The notes under the pieces were generated by a model, which saw nothing but the letters and a program-made list of their open reading frames with translations, made no database searches and was not told the DNA's origin. Shown here piece after piece: positions 1 to 7,522 of a stretch of 15,137 bases of DNA; within the stretch, counting starts at the first letter, position 1; the number at the start of each line of letters is the position of its first letter. The stretch is from positions 1 to 15,137 of the forward strand of contig JAYTCQ010000061.1 in the NCBI GenBank assembly GCA_043736395.1, given 5' to 3'. Position numbers and translations under genes: made by a program. The stretch comes from JAFDVL01 sp043736395. GTDB lineage: Bacteria; Acidobacteriota; Blastocatellia; RBC074.

Positions 1-77
1 AAGCCCGCACGCAGTAAGGGCGTTAGTACTCAGGAAATTATTCGTTGAGTACTAACGCCCTTACTGCGTGCGGGCTT
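1..77. repeat. Perfect long inverted repeat (32-bp arms, 13-nt loop)
   Basis: Bases 1-32 are the exact reverse complement of 46-77, separated by a 13-nt spacer (33-45). The outer end of each arm is the GC-rich block AAGCCCGCACGCAG and the inner end is AGTACTCA or its complement. The right arm runs into four T residues (76-79), so on the plus strand it could act as a terminator. However, a flawless 32-bp stem is much longer than an ordinary intrinsic terminator. It may be a dispersed palindromic element (REP or MITE-like). The window begins exactly at its outer boundary, so an outer flank cannot be examined. What is seen is the symmetry; the element type is inference. Confidence 0.85.
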
Positions 78-89
78 TTGCATTTTGAT

Positions 90-275
90 TCAACAACAAT
101 GCCCATCCCGAATTTTTTCTGGTGTTTCGCATCGGACAGGTTCGATCTCTTCTACTTGGCGGCACCATTTCCGACAGGCTACGCAATAAATTATCGTCTC
201 AGGAGTGACGCCTCCGATAATCATTTCGCAACGTGTACAGCGCACTGAAATTGTTGTCTCCACCTTCATAGCCAT
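90..275 (-). CDS. Small CxxC zinc-ribbon-like protein (61 aa), unknown function
   Basis: This 61-residue ORF has CTRC at residues 13-16 and CVAC at 31-34, flanked by VR/basic residues, the usual spacing of a two-knuckle zinc ribbon. Further cysteines are at 38, 49, 60 and 61. The pattern (I/V)RCxxC, then about 14 residues, then CxxC(R/K) resembles the Com zinc-ribbon proteins of Mu-like phages and several other small ribbons. No mom-like or phage gene is beside it, so that role is not claimed. The start ATG at 275 is preceded by a weak AGGG; an internal ATG at 269 is also possible. It is divergent from the esterase gene and its 3' end lies 12 bases from the long inverted repeat. The composition of the protein is the main evidence that it is real; the opposite-strand ORF at 45-248 is cysteine-poor and unconvincing. 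Confidence 0.5.
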   Translation of the reverse strand: MAMKVETTISVRCTRCEMIIGGVTPETIIYCVACRKWCRQVEEIEPVRCETPEKIRDGHCC

Positions 276-350
276 TTACCCTAACATCTGCTAATTTATT
301 TTAGCAATTCCAAAACAAGCAGTAATAAAATCATTTTCAGGAGATTCTCA

Positions 351-1679
351 ATGGTCAGATTTGTGGCAAAGAAAATTTGTTTGAGCGCGACTTTCTTCGT
401 GCTGTTAATTTCGGCAGCGTACGCACAGGAACGAATAGGCACAGTCGCCGTTCGCGTCTCGCTGGATCATGCGGATTGGCTTTACAAACCGGGTCAAAAT
501 GTCAAAGCGAAAATTTCTGTCATTCAGGATGGACAACCTGTACCCGGCGCAAAAGTTTCTTATAGTTTTGGCCCTGAGATGATGCCGCCCGTAGTCGAAA
601 AAACGATGAGCGTTCCAGCTGAAGGGTTGATGATTGAAGCGGGAACGATGAAGGAAGCGGGGTTCCTGCGCATCATTGCTTACGCCGAAATGTACGGCAA
701 AAAATATAAGGGATTGGCGACGGCGGGATTCGCTCCTGAAACGATTAAGCCGACGCAAACTGACCCTGCCGATTTCGATGCGTTTTGGAAATCCGGCAAA
801 GAAGCGTTAGCCAAAATTCCCGTGGATGCGCGACTGACTTTGCTGCCGGAGTATTGCACGTCAACCGTGAATGTTTTCCACGTCAGTTTGCAAAATGTGA
901 GCAGTGACGGCGGCGCGGCTCCCAGCAGAATTTACGGAATTCTCTCGGAACCAAAAGCCGAAGGAAAGTATCCGGCAGTACTTGACGTTCCCGGTGCGGG
1001 CATTCGTCCTTATCGTGGACGGCCTGATTTAGCGGAGAAGGGGATTATCTCATTGCAGATCGGTATTCACGGGCTTCCAGTGAATTTGCCACAGGAAGTT
1101 TATGATTCGCTTGGGCGTAGCGCGGTCGCCGGATACAACACTTATAACCTCGACAATAAAGACAAATATTATTATCGACGCGTGTACCTGGGCTGCATTC
1201 GCGCCAATGATTTTTTAGTCGGACATCCGAAATTTGATGGCAGGAATTTAGCTGTCACCGGAGGATCGCAGGGCGGGGCGCTTTCGATTGTGACGGCGGG
1301 ATTGGATGATCGCGTAAAAGTCCTGGCTGCTTATTATCCGGCGTTGTCAGATGTCACGGGATACCTTTACAATCGGGCTGGCGGCTGGCCTCATATGTTT
1401 CGCGCATCGGGTGAAAACTCGTTGCGCACGAAAGAAAAAATTGAAACTTCGAGATATTATGATGTCGTCAATTTTGCGCGTCGCGTGAAGGCTCCCGGGT
1501 TCTATACGTGGGGATTTAATGACGAAACGTGTCCGCCAACTTCGATGTATTCGTCGTATAATGTGATTACGGCGAAAAAGGAATTAATGCTCGCGCTGGA
1601 AACGGGACATAACACTGTGCCGGAACAAACGGAGCGGGTGACGAATTGGTTGGTGAATTTTGTGAAGCAGAAGGAATAG
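351..1679 (+). CDS. Exported acetyl-xylan esterase / cephalosporin-C deacetylase family (CE7) hydrolase
   Basis: This 442-residue alpha/beta hydrolase probably deacetylates carbohydrates outside the cytoplasm. Residues 1-26 form a signal peptide (basic start, hydrophobic core, AYA-Q cleavage site). Residues about 28-130 look like a beta-rich accessory domain, and the AXE1-type catalytic domain follows from about 135 (DFDAFWK) to the end. The nucleophile elbow GGSQGG places Ser306; GFNDETCPP supplies the acid Asp391, in the D-x-x-CPP context typical of CE7, and ETGHN gives His420, so the triad is complete. Cytosolic CE7 enzymes are usually about 320 residues; the extra length here is the signal plus the N-terminal domain. 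AGGAG at 339-343 sits 7 nt before the ATG and supports this start. The family is fairly certain; the real substrate (xylan, another acetylated glycan, or another ester) is not shown by the sequence. Confidence 0.87.
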   Translation: MVRFVAKKICLSATFFVLLISAAYAQERIGTVAVRVSLDHADWLYKPGQNVKAKISVIQDGQPVPGAKVSYSFGPEMMPPVVEKTMSVPAEGLMIEAGTMKEAGFLRIIAYAEMYGKKYKGLATAGFAPETIKPTQTDPADFDAFWKSGKEALAKIPVDARLTLLPEYCTSTVNVFHVSLQNVSSDGGAAPSRIYGILSEPKAEGKYPAVLDVPGAGIRPYRGRPDLAEKGIISLQIGIHGLPVNLPQEVYDSLGRSAVAGYNTYNLDNKDKYYYRRVYLGCIRANDFLVGHPKFDGRNLAVTGGSQGGALSIVTAGLDDRVKVLAAYYPALSDVTGYLYNRAGGWPHMFRASGENSLRTKEKIETSRYYDVVNFARRVKAPGFYTWGFNDETCPPTSMYSSYNVITAKKELMLALETGHNTVPEQTERVTNWLVNFVKQKE

Positions 1680-1816
1680 GAGGAATCTGGCAAGAAAAAG
1701 GGGGCAGGAAAAAAAGAATCATTAGAGGATTTAAAAAGTACGCTACCAACGAATGTTGTGATCGCTCATTATTGAGTTTCAAAGTCATTCTTTTTTTCAT
1801 GCCAGCTTTCCTGCGT

Positions 1817-1840
1817 ATCTAAAATAACTTAGATTTTTTT
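1817..1840 (+). terminator. Weak AT-rich hairpin with T7 tract, possible terminator or attenuator
   Basis: ATCTAA (1817-1822) pairs with TTAGAT (1829-1834) across a 6-nt loop and is followed by T residues to 1840. The 6-bp stem is weak, but the T run is strong. A second long-range symmetry surrounds it upstream: GAAAAAAAGAAT at 1708-1719 pairs with ATTCTTTTTTTC at 1787-1798. The hairpin ends only 14 bases before the next ATG. It could end the esterase transcript or attenuate read-through into the dioxygenase gene. Confidence 0.35.
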
Positions 1841-1843
1841 AAT

Positions 1844-1849
1844 TAAAAT
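1844..1849 (+). promoter_or_regulatory. Possible -10 box for a leaderless mRNA
   Basis: TAAAAT fits the TANNNT form of a bacterial -10 element and ends 5 nt before the ATG of the dioxygenase gene, which has no Shine-Dalgarno sequence. That geometry would place the transcription start at or beside the A of the ATG. No good -35 was found and the region is AT-rich, so chance is a serious alternative. Confidence 0.25.
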
Positions 1850-1854
1850 TTAGT

Positions 1855-2688
1855 ATGACACCAATTATTCCTGTACCCACACCCGACATTCAAGACATCA
1901 AAACGCAGCCGCGAGATTTGCGTTTTCATCCGAGTACGAATGAAAACCCGAAATTGTTAACGCGTGAACAAATTGATTTATTCAATAACAACGGCTTTGT
2001 GACGGGCATTCGCCTGTTTGACGAAGCTGAGGCGATAGACGTTCGGAAATATTTTGACGGTTTATTGGCGCAATATTTAGCCGAAGGGAAAGACAGTTAT
2101 TCAATAACGACTGCACACATGAAACACGGCAAAGTGTATGATCTGCTGACACACCCTCGCATTGTGGCTTATGTCAAAGATATTCTCGGCGAAAATGTAG
2201 TCGCGTGGGGTTCGCATTTTTTCTGCAAATTACCGAAGGATGGCAAAAAAGTTTCGTGGCATCAGGATGCGACGTATTGGCCGCTGTCGCCTTCAAAGGC
2301 TATTACAGTCTGGTTAGCAATTGATGATGCCGATGTTGAAAATGCTGCGATGCGCTTTATTCCAGGTTCGCATCATCACGGCGAATTGACTGCAAATATG
2401 CACGAAAATGATGAATCAGAAGTGCTGTATCAATCTGTCGCCGATGCTGAAAATTTCGGCGAACCATTCGACAATATTCTCAAAGCAGGAGAATTTTCGA
2501 TTCATACGGATTTACTTTTGCATGGCTCGAAAGCAAACGAATCAGACCGCCGACGCTGTGGACTAACGATGCGATATTGCGCAGTGGATGTCACAGCGTA
2601 TTTGGATTGGCACGCGAAAGGGATTGTTGTAAGTGGCGCAGACACGCGTCATCATTGGTCAAATCCATCGCGGCCTGAGAATGATTAA
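1855..2688 (+). CDS. Phytanoyl-CoA dioxygenase (PhyH) family Fe(II)/2-oxoglutarate oxygenase
   Basis: This 277-residue cytoplasmic protein has no signal peptide. The facial triad is visible: His136 and Asp138 in SWHQDATYW, and the distal histidine most likely His223 in LLHGSKAN. Arginines 232-234 after N-x-S-x-R are placed to bind the 2-oxoglutarate carboxylate. Because the motif is HxD rather than HxA or HxG, it should be a hydroxylase and not a halogenase. The length matches the 250-300 usual for the family. PhyH enzymes hydroxylate very varied small molecules, so no substrate is proposed; it does not look specifically like ectoine hydroxylase. It follows the esterase by 175 bases on the same strand, but a hairpin lies between them, so co-transcription is doubtful. 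No ribosome-binding site precedes the ATG. Confidence 0.87.
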   Translation: MTPIIPVPTPDIQDIKTQPRDLRFHPSTNENPKLLTREQIDLFNNNGFVTGIRLFDEAEAIDVRKYFDGLLAQYLAEGKDSYSITTAHMKHGKVYDLLTHPRIVAYVKDILGENVVAWGSHFFCKLPKDGKKVSWHQDATYWPLSPSKAITVWLAIDDADVENAAMRFIPGSHHHGELTANMHENDESEVLYQSVADAENFGEPFDNILKAGEFSIHTDLLLHGSKANESDRRRCGLTMRYCAVDVTAYLDWHAKGIVVSGADTRHHWSNPSRPEND

Positions 2689-2946
2689 TTTCTATTTCTT
2701 TCTGGTTAGTATCGTGTCAGAGAATCATTGTTCTTGAGTAATTGCGGTTAAACACCCCCTCGGATTTTAAACTGGAAATGTTAGCGCAGAGTTGTTATCC
2801 TATCCTTGAAAACTTGCTATTATATTGATTAAGAAACTTAGGTTTTACTATCTTGCGATTTAATCATTTATTCCGAATTGCTGATGCTGTTTTGAATAAT
2901 TGATAAAGACAAACAAGAAGATTAAATCTATACCAAAAGGCAAAAA
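2689..2946. other. AT-rich intergenic region before the glycosyltransferase gene
   Basis: These 258 bases contain no convincing ORF, RNA or strong hairpin. The stretch is notably AT-rich and must carry the promoter of the glycosyltransferase/FG-GAP unit. A TTGAAA at about 2806 with TATTAT/TATATT soon after is suggestive, but its spacing is too short to call. A purine-rich AAAAGG lies just upstream of the ATG at 2947. Confidence 0.4.
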
Positions 2947-3903
2947 ATGGATGCAGCTACAACTTTTCCAAAAGTGAGTGTAATCATCTGCGCGTATAAC
3001 ACAGCTCTATACATTGCAGAAACACTAGATTCGGTTCTTGCTCAAACCTATCAGGACTTTGAAATTATCCTTATCAATGATGGTTCTCCGGATAATCTGG
3101 AAGATGTCCTCCAACCCTATTACGACAAGATTATATATTTCAAACAGCCGAACGGTGGTTTAAGTGCTGCGCGTAATGCGGCTATTAAAAGTGCGCGCGG
3201 GAAATATTTAACGCTGCTGGATAGTGATGATGTTTGGCTGCCCAATTACATGGAAACCATGGTTTCTTTAATGGAAACCAACCCATCAGTTGACCTTTAC
3301 TATCCGAATGCCCTACTGTTTGGCGAGCATAATCTGAGTGGCAAATTATTTCAGGATATTTATCCCTCGACAAGACCTGTCACAATTGAAGGGATGCTGA
3401 AGCATGATTGTTGTCCGTTTGGCGCTGTCATCTTTAAGCGGGAAATCCTGGCAACTGTCGGAATGTTTGATGAAACTCTTAGATCCGCTGAAGATTTGGA
3501 TTTATGGTTGAGAATGCTTCAAAATGGCTATCATCTTGATTTCACGGAAGAAGTCTTGATCAAGTACCGAAAACGGACAGACTCTTTATCTGGAGGTTCT
3601 ACTCATTTCTTCGATCAGGTGATTAAAGTATTAGAGAAATTCCAGAAGTCTGAATACTCAACTTTTAATCAGGAAAGTCTGGCTGCTGAATTTGTCAGCA
3701 GGTTAGAGGCAGATAGAGATTTAGTTAAAGCAAAACAAGAAATTCTGGCTAATGATTTTACTAACGCAATAAAGCATATCATTAACATTTTTGCGATTCG
3801 CCCAAGTTTAAAATTGAAACTTATCATTACGGGACTGCTGCTATCGCCCAGGACTGTGGCCTGGTTGCTTCGATGGCAAGATTCAAAAAATAGCATTCGT
3901 TAA
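2947..3903 (+). CDS. Family 2 glycosyltransferase (GT-A fold)
   Basis: This 318-residue enzyme is predicted to transfer a sugar from a nucleotide-sugar donor, probably to a surface polysaccharide or lipid-linked glycan at the inner face of the membrane. The N-terminal nucleotide-binding strand is VSVIICAYN (10-18), followed by QTYQDFEIILINDGSPD (33-49) and GGLSAARN (70-77). The metal-binding DSDD motif is at 92-95 in LLDSDDVW. The acceptor-side ED is in SAEDLDLWLRM (180-190), with a likely catalytic base around 182-183. The C-terminus (about 270-310) is hydrophobic and basic, suggesting peripheral membrane attachment. AAGG six bases before the ATG supports the start. The FG-GAP gene follows after 26 bases on the same strand, probably in one operon. 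The gene looks more AT-rich than its neighbours (one hand-counted line, 3721-3780, is 28% G+C), which may indicate transfer. The donor and acceptor cannot be read from the sequence. Confidence 0.93.
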   Translation: MDAATTFPKVSVIICAYNTALYIAETLDSVLAQTYQDFEIILINDGSPDNLEDVLQPYYDKIIYFKQPNGGLSAARNAAIKSARGKYLTLLDSDDVWLPNYMETMVSLMETNPSVDLYYPNALLFGEHNLSGKLFQDIYPSTRPVTIEGMLKHDCCPFGAVIFKREILATVGMFDETLRSAEDLDLWLRMLQNGYHLDFTEEVLIKYRKRTDSLSGGSTHFFDQVIKVLEKFQKSEYSTFNQESLAAEFVSRLEADRDLVKAKQEILANDFTNAIKHIINIFAIRPSLKLKLIITGLLLSPRTVAWLLRWQDSKNSIR

Positions 3904-3929
3904 ATTCGCTGAAACAGAAATAAATACTC

Positions 3930-5237
3930 ATGGAAAAACTAAGTAGAACCTTGCCTTGTCTGATCTTCACTCTTTTATTAATTACTTTTACAAGCTTTCG
4001 TGATGTTTCTGAAGCGGCCTTCTCCGGGAAGCGGGAAGTTAAATTTCAAAAATTCACGCTCGATAAAGAATTTCGCTCGGAAGGTGTGGCCGTTGGCGAC
4101 ATCAATCACGACGGCAAAATGGATGTCATGGCAGGGAATTTGTGGTACGAAGCTCCTGATTGGAAATCGCACGAAATTGCTCCTGTCCAGCAATTTGATC
4201 CGGCGAAAGGCTATAGCAATTCATTCGTCAATTTTGCCGGGGATATGAATAACGATGGCTGGATTGATCAAATTTTAATTGATACACCGGGAATTCCTCC
4301 GGTGCTTTGGCGTGAAAATCCTGGCGAAAAAGGTGGAGCATGGGCGGCTCATAAAATTGCTGACAATGCCTGCAACGAAAGTCCAATGTTTGGCGAACTC
4401 ATGCTTTCGCCCGGTAGCGGCGATATGGGCAGTGGTGGCTTGTACGGGATTTTAAAAAAAATAAAGAACCGCGAAAATAATAAAAAAACTCCTTCAAAAC
4501 CCTATCTTGTCTTTTCTGTGAATGATGAGCAAATGAATTGGTTTGAGCCGGGAACTGATATCAATAGCGAATTTATCAAGCATCCAATCAGTACTAAATC
4601 TACTAAACAATCAGCAAAGGCAGATGGCAATTTTCGCTATTCGCACGGGCTTGGGATTGGAGACATTAACGGTGATGGTCGCAACGATGTCTTAATAAAT
4701 ACTGGCTATTGGGAAGCTCCGCTGGATCCGCGCGTCTCGACTAGTTGGAATTTTGTGAAGACTGATTTAGGCGAAGATTGTGCGCAGATGCAAGTCTACG
4801 ATGTGAACAATGACGGCTTAAATGACGTCATCACTTCAGCCGCCCATAAAGTCGGAATCTGGTGGCACGAACAAAAAAAGGGAGTGAACGGGAAACCTGA
4901 ATTTATCAAACATGAAATTGATAATTCGTTTACACAAACCCACGCGTTAATGCTTGCCGACATCAACGGCGACGGGCTGATGGATTTTGTGACAGGGAAA
5001 AGGTATTGGGCTCACGGCCCCACTGGCGACATTAATCCAAGCGATCCAGCGGTTGTGGTTTGGTTTGAATTACAGCGTGAAAAAGGCGGCGAAATAAAAT
5101 GGATCAAACACGAAATTGATAACGATTCCGGTGTCGGTACGCAGTTTACAATTGCGGATATGAACGGCGATAAAATGCCGGATGTGATTACGTCGAATAA
5201 AAAAGGTGTGCACGTGTTTTTGCAAATCAAGTCATAA
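3930..5237 (+). CDS. Exported FG-GAP/VCBS repeat protein with six calcium-loop motifs
   Basis: This 435-residue protein begins with a signal peptide (basic MEKLSR, then a hydrophobic stretch at 9-21, probable cleavage near SEA-A 28-30). Six DxNxDG-type loops are spaced through it: DINHDGKMD 57-65, DMNNDGWID 105-113, DINGDGRND 245-253, DVNNDGLND 291-299, DINGDGLMD 344-352 and DMNGDKMPD 410-418. These match the calcium-binding turns of FG-GAP/VCBS repeats, so a beta-propeller is expected; the last loop lacks the usual G. A low-complexity Lys/Asn segment (about 176-190) interrupts the spacing between loops two and three. The ATG has no clear ribosome-binding site and lies 26 bases after the glycosyltransferase stop, so translational coupling is possible. 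Two TAA stops in tandem end it, before a hairpin terminator. The role is unknown; the family is often surface-attached or secreted, and no catalytic domain is visible. Confidence 0.85.
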   Translation: MEKLSRTLPCLIFTLLLITFTSFRDVSEAAFSGKREVKFQKFTLDKEFRSEGVAVGDINHDGKMDVMAGNLWYEAPDWKSHEIAPVQQFDPAKGYSNSFVNFAGDMNNDGWIDQILIDTPGIPPVLWRENPGEKGGAWAAHKIADNACNESPMFGELMLSPGSGDMGSGGLYGILKKIKNRENNKKTPSKPYLVFSVNDEQMNWFEPGTDINSEFIKHPISTKSTKQSAKADGNFRYSHGLGIGDINGDGRNDVLINTGYWEAPLDPRVSTSWNFVKTDLGEDCAQMQVYDVNNDGLNDVITSAAHKVGIWWHEQKKGVNGKPEFIKHEIDNSFTQTHALMLADINGDGLMDFVTGKRYWAHGPTGDINPSDPAVVVWFELQREKGGEIKWIKHEIDNDSGVGTQFTIADMNGDKMPDVITSNKKGVHVFLQIKS

Positions 5238-5273
5238 TAAATTTCGAGACAAAATTTTTGAAGATCATTTTTT

Positions 5274-5301
5274 AACCCAGTCATTCGTGGCTGGGTTTTT
5301 T
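5274..5301 (+). terminator. Rho-independent terminator after the FG-GAP gene
   Basis: AACCCAGTCA (5274-5283) pairs with TGGCTGGGTT (5288-5297), with one G-T wobble, around a TTCG tetraloop, and a short T run follows. It lies 36 bases after the FG-GAP stop and separates the glycosyltransferase/FG-GAP unit from the phosphatase gene. Confidence 0.85.
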
Positions 5302-5408
5302 ATAAATAAATTCAATTAAAATTATTTTAACTGCTGAGGCCAGTGAATCTAACAGCGTTCTGACATACAATGCGGTTTCAATACAAATTCACTTCACCAT
5401 GAGGAAGC

Positions 5409-7478
5409 ATGCAGATAGATCCCCCTTGGTTATTGCTTATTCTTGGGTTTTGGCTCTTTGCCGCACAAGCACAAGATACCTTCAAACTAACACCAGACAG
5501 TTTGCAAAATGGCAAATATGTCGAACTTGATAAGCTCGGATGGAAGTATTCACCGAACGCTGAGCCGCGCTTTGCTGATCCGCAGTTCGATGACAGCGCG
5601 TGGGAAACATTGAATTTCACAGCCATCACGCCTGATAACATTCCAAAGAACGGCTGGCGCGGCATTGGCTGGTTTCGGCTGCGATTGCGGGTTGATCCGA
5701 CGCTGGCGAATCAGCCGTTAGCACTGGTGATGGTGCATTACGGCGCGTCTGAGATTTATCTGGATGGCAAACTCATCGAACGGTACGGGACGGTCGGAGC
5801 GACGCCGGAAAGCGAAGTGGAATACAACCCCAATACGGTGCCGCTCGCCGTTGTGCTGGACGGGCGCGGCGAGCATCTGATTGCCGTGCGGCATTCGTGC
5901 ATGGTGATGCGCGATGCGACTTCGTGGCGGAGTCGCTGGCTGCACCGCCTCGCCGGCCAACAGCTTTTGAGAAACTATTCGAATCGTACGATTGAGTATG
6001 GCGCGGGCTTCAGCATCAAGCTGCAAGAATTGAATCAGGCGCAAGCCAACATTGATCGGCTGAGGTCGCCGGACGGGAGGGGCTTTGCGCTGTATGCCAG
6101 CGGTCTGGCCCTGGTCATCGGCCTATTACACCTGCTGATGTACTGGTTTTATCCAGACCAGCGCGCCAATCTTTTCTTCGGACTGTTTGCCTGTCTAGTG
6201 TTTGTCACATTCACCTCCCAGTATGCTGTGAATGTTGGGCATTACGGGGCGAGCGGGATATTGTTGCTGTCGGTGGTGAATAGTCTTTCCTTCCACTTAT
6301 TTTTGGTGTCGCTGCTGGCCTTCTTTTATACGGTCTTTTTTAAGCGTCTGCCCAGGCTGTTCTGGCTCTGGCTCATTGCCGCTGTTTTATTTTTCTTCCT
6401 CGCGCAATACAACCTATTACAAACGGGCTATCGGAGTTTTATCGCGCTGGTGTTTGTTGAGGTGCTGCGCGTGGTGATTCTGTCCATCAGGAAGAAAGCA
6501 GACGGAGCCGGGGTTCTGGGGGGCGGCTTGCTGCTCTGCGGGATAATGCTCCTGATCCTCGGTTCCTATCAGTCAACCGGAGCAGTTGCGCCTTTAGTAC
6601 TGCGGGTCATTGGCGTATTCACTCTGGTTCTTCCGCCTTCGATTTTTATGGCGCGCCGCTTCGCCCGCATGAACCTCGAACTTGAAGCGCAACTCGTACA
6701 AGTCAAACAACTCTCTGCCGACGCGCTGGAACACGAGAAAGTCAAAGCCGAAAACGACCGCCGCGCCGCTGAACTCGAAGAAGCCCATCAGTTGCAGGTT
6801 TCGATGCTGCCGAAGAAATTGCCCAACCTGCCGCATCTCGACATTGCCGCGTACATGAAACCCGCGTCAGAAGTCGGCGGCGATTATTACGACTTTCATT
6901 TGACCGAAGACGGCACGCTCACCGTTGTAGTGGGCGATGCGACGGGACACGGATTGAAGGCTGGCACGATGGTGGCTGCGGTGAAAAGTTTATTTGTTTC
7001 GCTGTCCTATCATCCCGACATTCCACACATCTTTCATCGCATCAGCCGCGTACTGAAAGAGATGAAATTGCGCGGACTGTTTATGGCGATGACGATGGTG
7101 AAAGTCAGAGGCAATCAAATGAGCGTGAGCATTGCCGGAATGCCTTCAATATTGATCTATCGCGCGTTGAGCGGTTGCGTAGAAGAGGTCGTGATGCGTG
7201 CATTGCCGCTCGGCGGAATGACAAAGTACCAATATCAGCAACAGGAATTGACGCTCGCGGTTGACGATGTTGTTGTGTTGATGAGCGATGGTTTGCCAGA
7301 GCGATTTAATTTGCAAAATGAGATGTTAGAGGAAGAAGCTGCCAAACAATATTTGGCTACTAATGCACAAGCTTCAGCGCAGGTACTTATCGAAGGTTTG
7401 GCAAAACTTGGCGATGAATGGGGCGGCTTGCGTCCGCAGGATGATGACGTGACATTTGTCGTGCTGAAGGTTCGATAA
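5409..7478 (+). CDS. Membrane-anchored SpoIIE/PP2C-type serine phosphatase with jelly-roll and 7TM sensor
   Basis: This 689-residue protein is predicted to sense an extracytoplasmic signal and dephosphorylate a cytoplasmic partner, typically an anti-anti-sigma factor. A signal peptide (about 1-22, AQA-Q) precedes a beta jelly-roll of the glycoside-hydrolase-2 sugar-binding kind (about 40-165; FDDSAWETL 60-68, GWFRLRLRV 87-95, EIYLDGKLI 115-123). About seven membrane spans follow (about 226-414), then a charged coiled coil (about 417-465). The SpoIIE domain fills 470-688 and keeps its metal-binding residues: EVGGDYYDF 488-496, GDATGHG 509-515, GMPS 577-580, SDG 626-628 and DDDVTF 678-683. GAGGA at 5401-5405 is close to the ATG. 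No STAS or anti-sigma gene is adjacent, so the target is not identifiable. Base composition shifts inside the gene: lines in the sensor part are 55-65% G+C, while a line near 7261-7320 is about 40%. Confidence 0.93.
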   Translation: MQIDPPWLLLILGFWLFAAQAQDTFKLTPDSLQNGKYVELDKLGWKYSPNAEPRFADPQFDDSAWETLNFTAITPDNIPKNGWRGIGWFRLRLRVDPTLANQPLALVMVHYGASEIYLDGKLIERYGTVGATPESEVEYNPNTVPLAVVLDGRGEHLIAVRHSCMVMRDATSWRSRWLHRLAGQQLLRNYSNRTIEYGAGFSIKLQELNQAQANIDRLRSPDGRGFALYASGLALVIGLLHLLMYWFYPDQRANLFFGLFACLVFVTFTSQYAVNVGHYGASGILLLSVVNSLSFHLFLVSLLAFFYTVFFKRLPRLFWLWLIAAVLFFFLAQYNLLQTGYRSFIALVFVEVLRVVILSIRKKADGAGVLGGGLLLCGIMLLILGSYQSTGAVAPLVLRVIGVFTLVLPPSIFMARRFARMNLELEAQLVQVKQLSADALEHEKVKAENDRRAAELEEAHQLQVSMLPKKLPNLPHLDIAAYMKPASEVGGDYYDFHLTEDGTLTVVVGDATGHGLKAGTMVAAVKSLFVSLSYHPDIPHIFHRISRVLKEMKLRGLFMAMTMVKVRGNQMSVSIAGMPSILIYRALSGCVEEVVMRALPLGGMTKYQYQQQELTLAVDDVVVLMSDGLPERFNLQNEMLEEEAAKQYLATNAQASAQVLIEGLAKLGDEWGGLRPQDDDVTFVVLKVR

Positions 7479-7510
7479 CCAAATCGGCAGCGCAATCAAG
7501 ATGTTTACTT

Positions 7511-7516
7511 TACACT
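7511..7516 (+). promoter_or_regulatory. Possible -10 box for a leaderless acpH-type mRNA
   Basis: TACACT fits TANNNT and ends exactly 6 nt before the ATG at 7523, which has no Shine-Dalgarno sequence. Transcription would then start at the ATG itself. No good -35 is visible, so read-through from the phosphatase gene 44 bases upstream is an equal alternative. Confidence 0.25.
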
Positions 7517-7522
7517 TTGTTC

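Noticed and set aside
45..248. 67-residue plus-strand ORF overlapping the long inverted repeat
   Set aside because: It starts within the repeat, lacks a ribosome-binding site and has no recognisable motif; the opposite CxxC frame is more convincing.
405..758. 117-residue minus-strand ORF
   Set aside because: It is antisense to the clear CE7 esterase gene with Arg/Phe/His-rich shadow composition.
5718..6044. 108-residue minus-strand ORF
   Set aside because: It is antisense to the phosphatase sensor, with no motif and shadow-type composition.
7517..7522. TTG start for the AcpH-family gene
   Set aside because: The ATG two codons later gives the family-typical MNYLAHL start; TTG has no ribosome-binding site.
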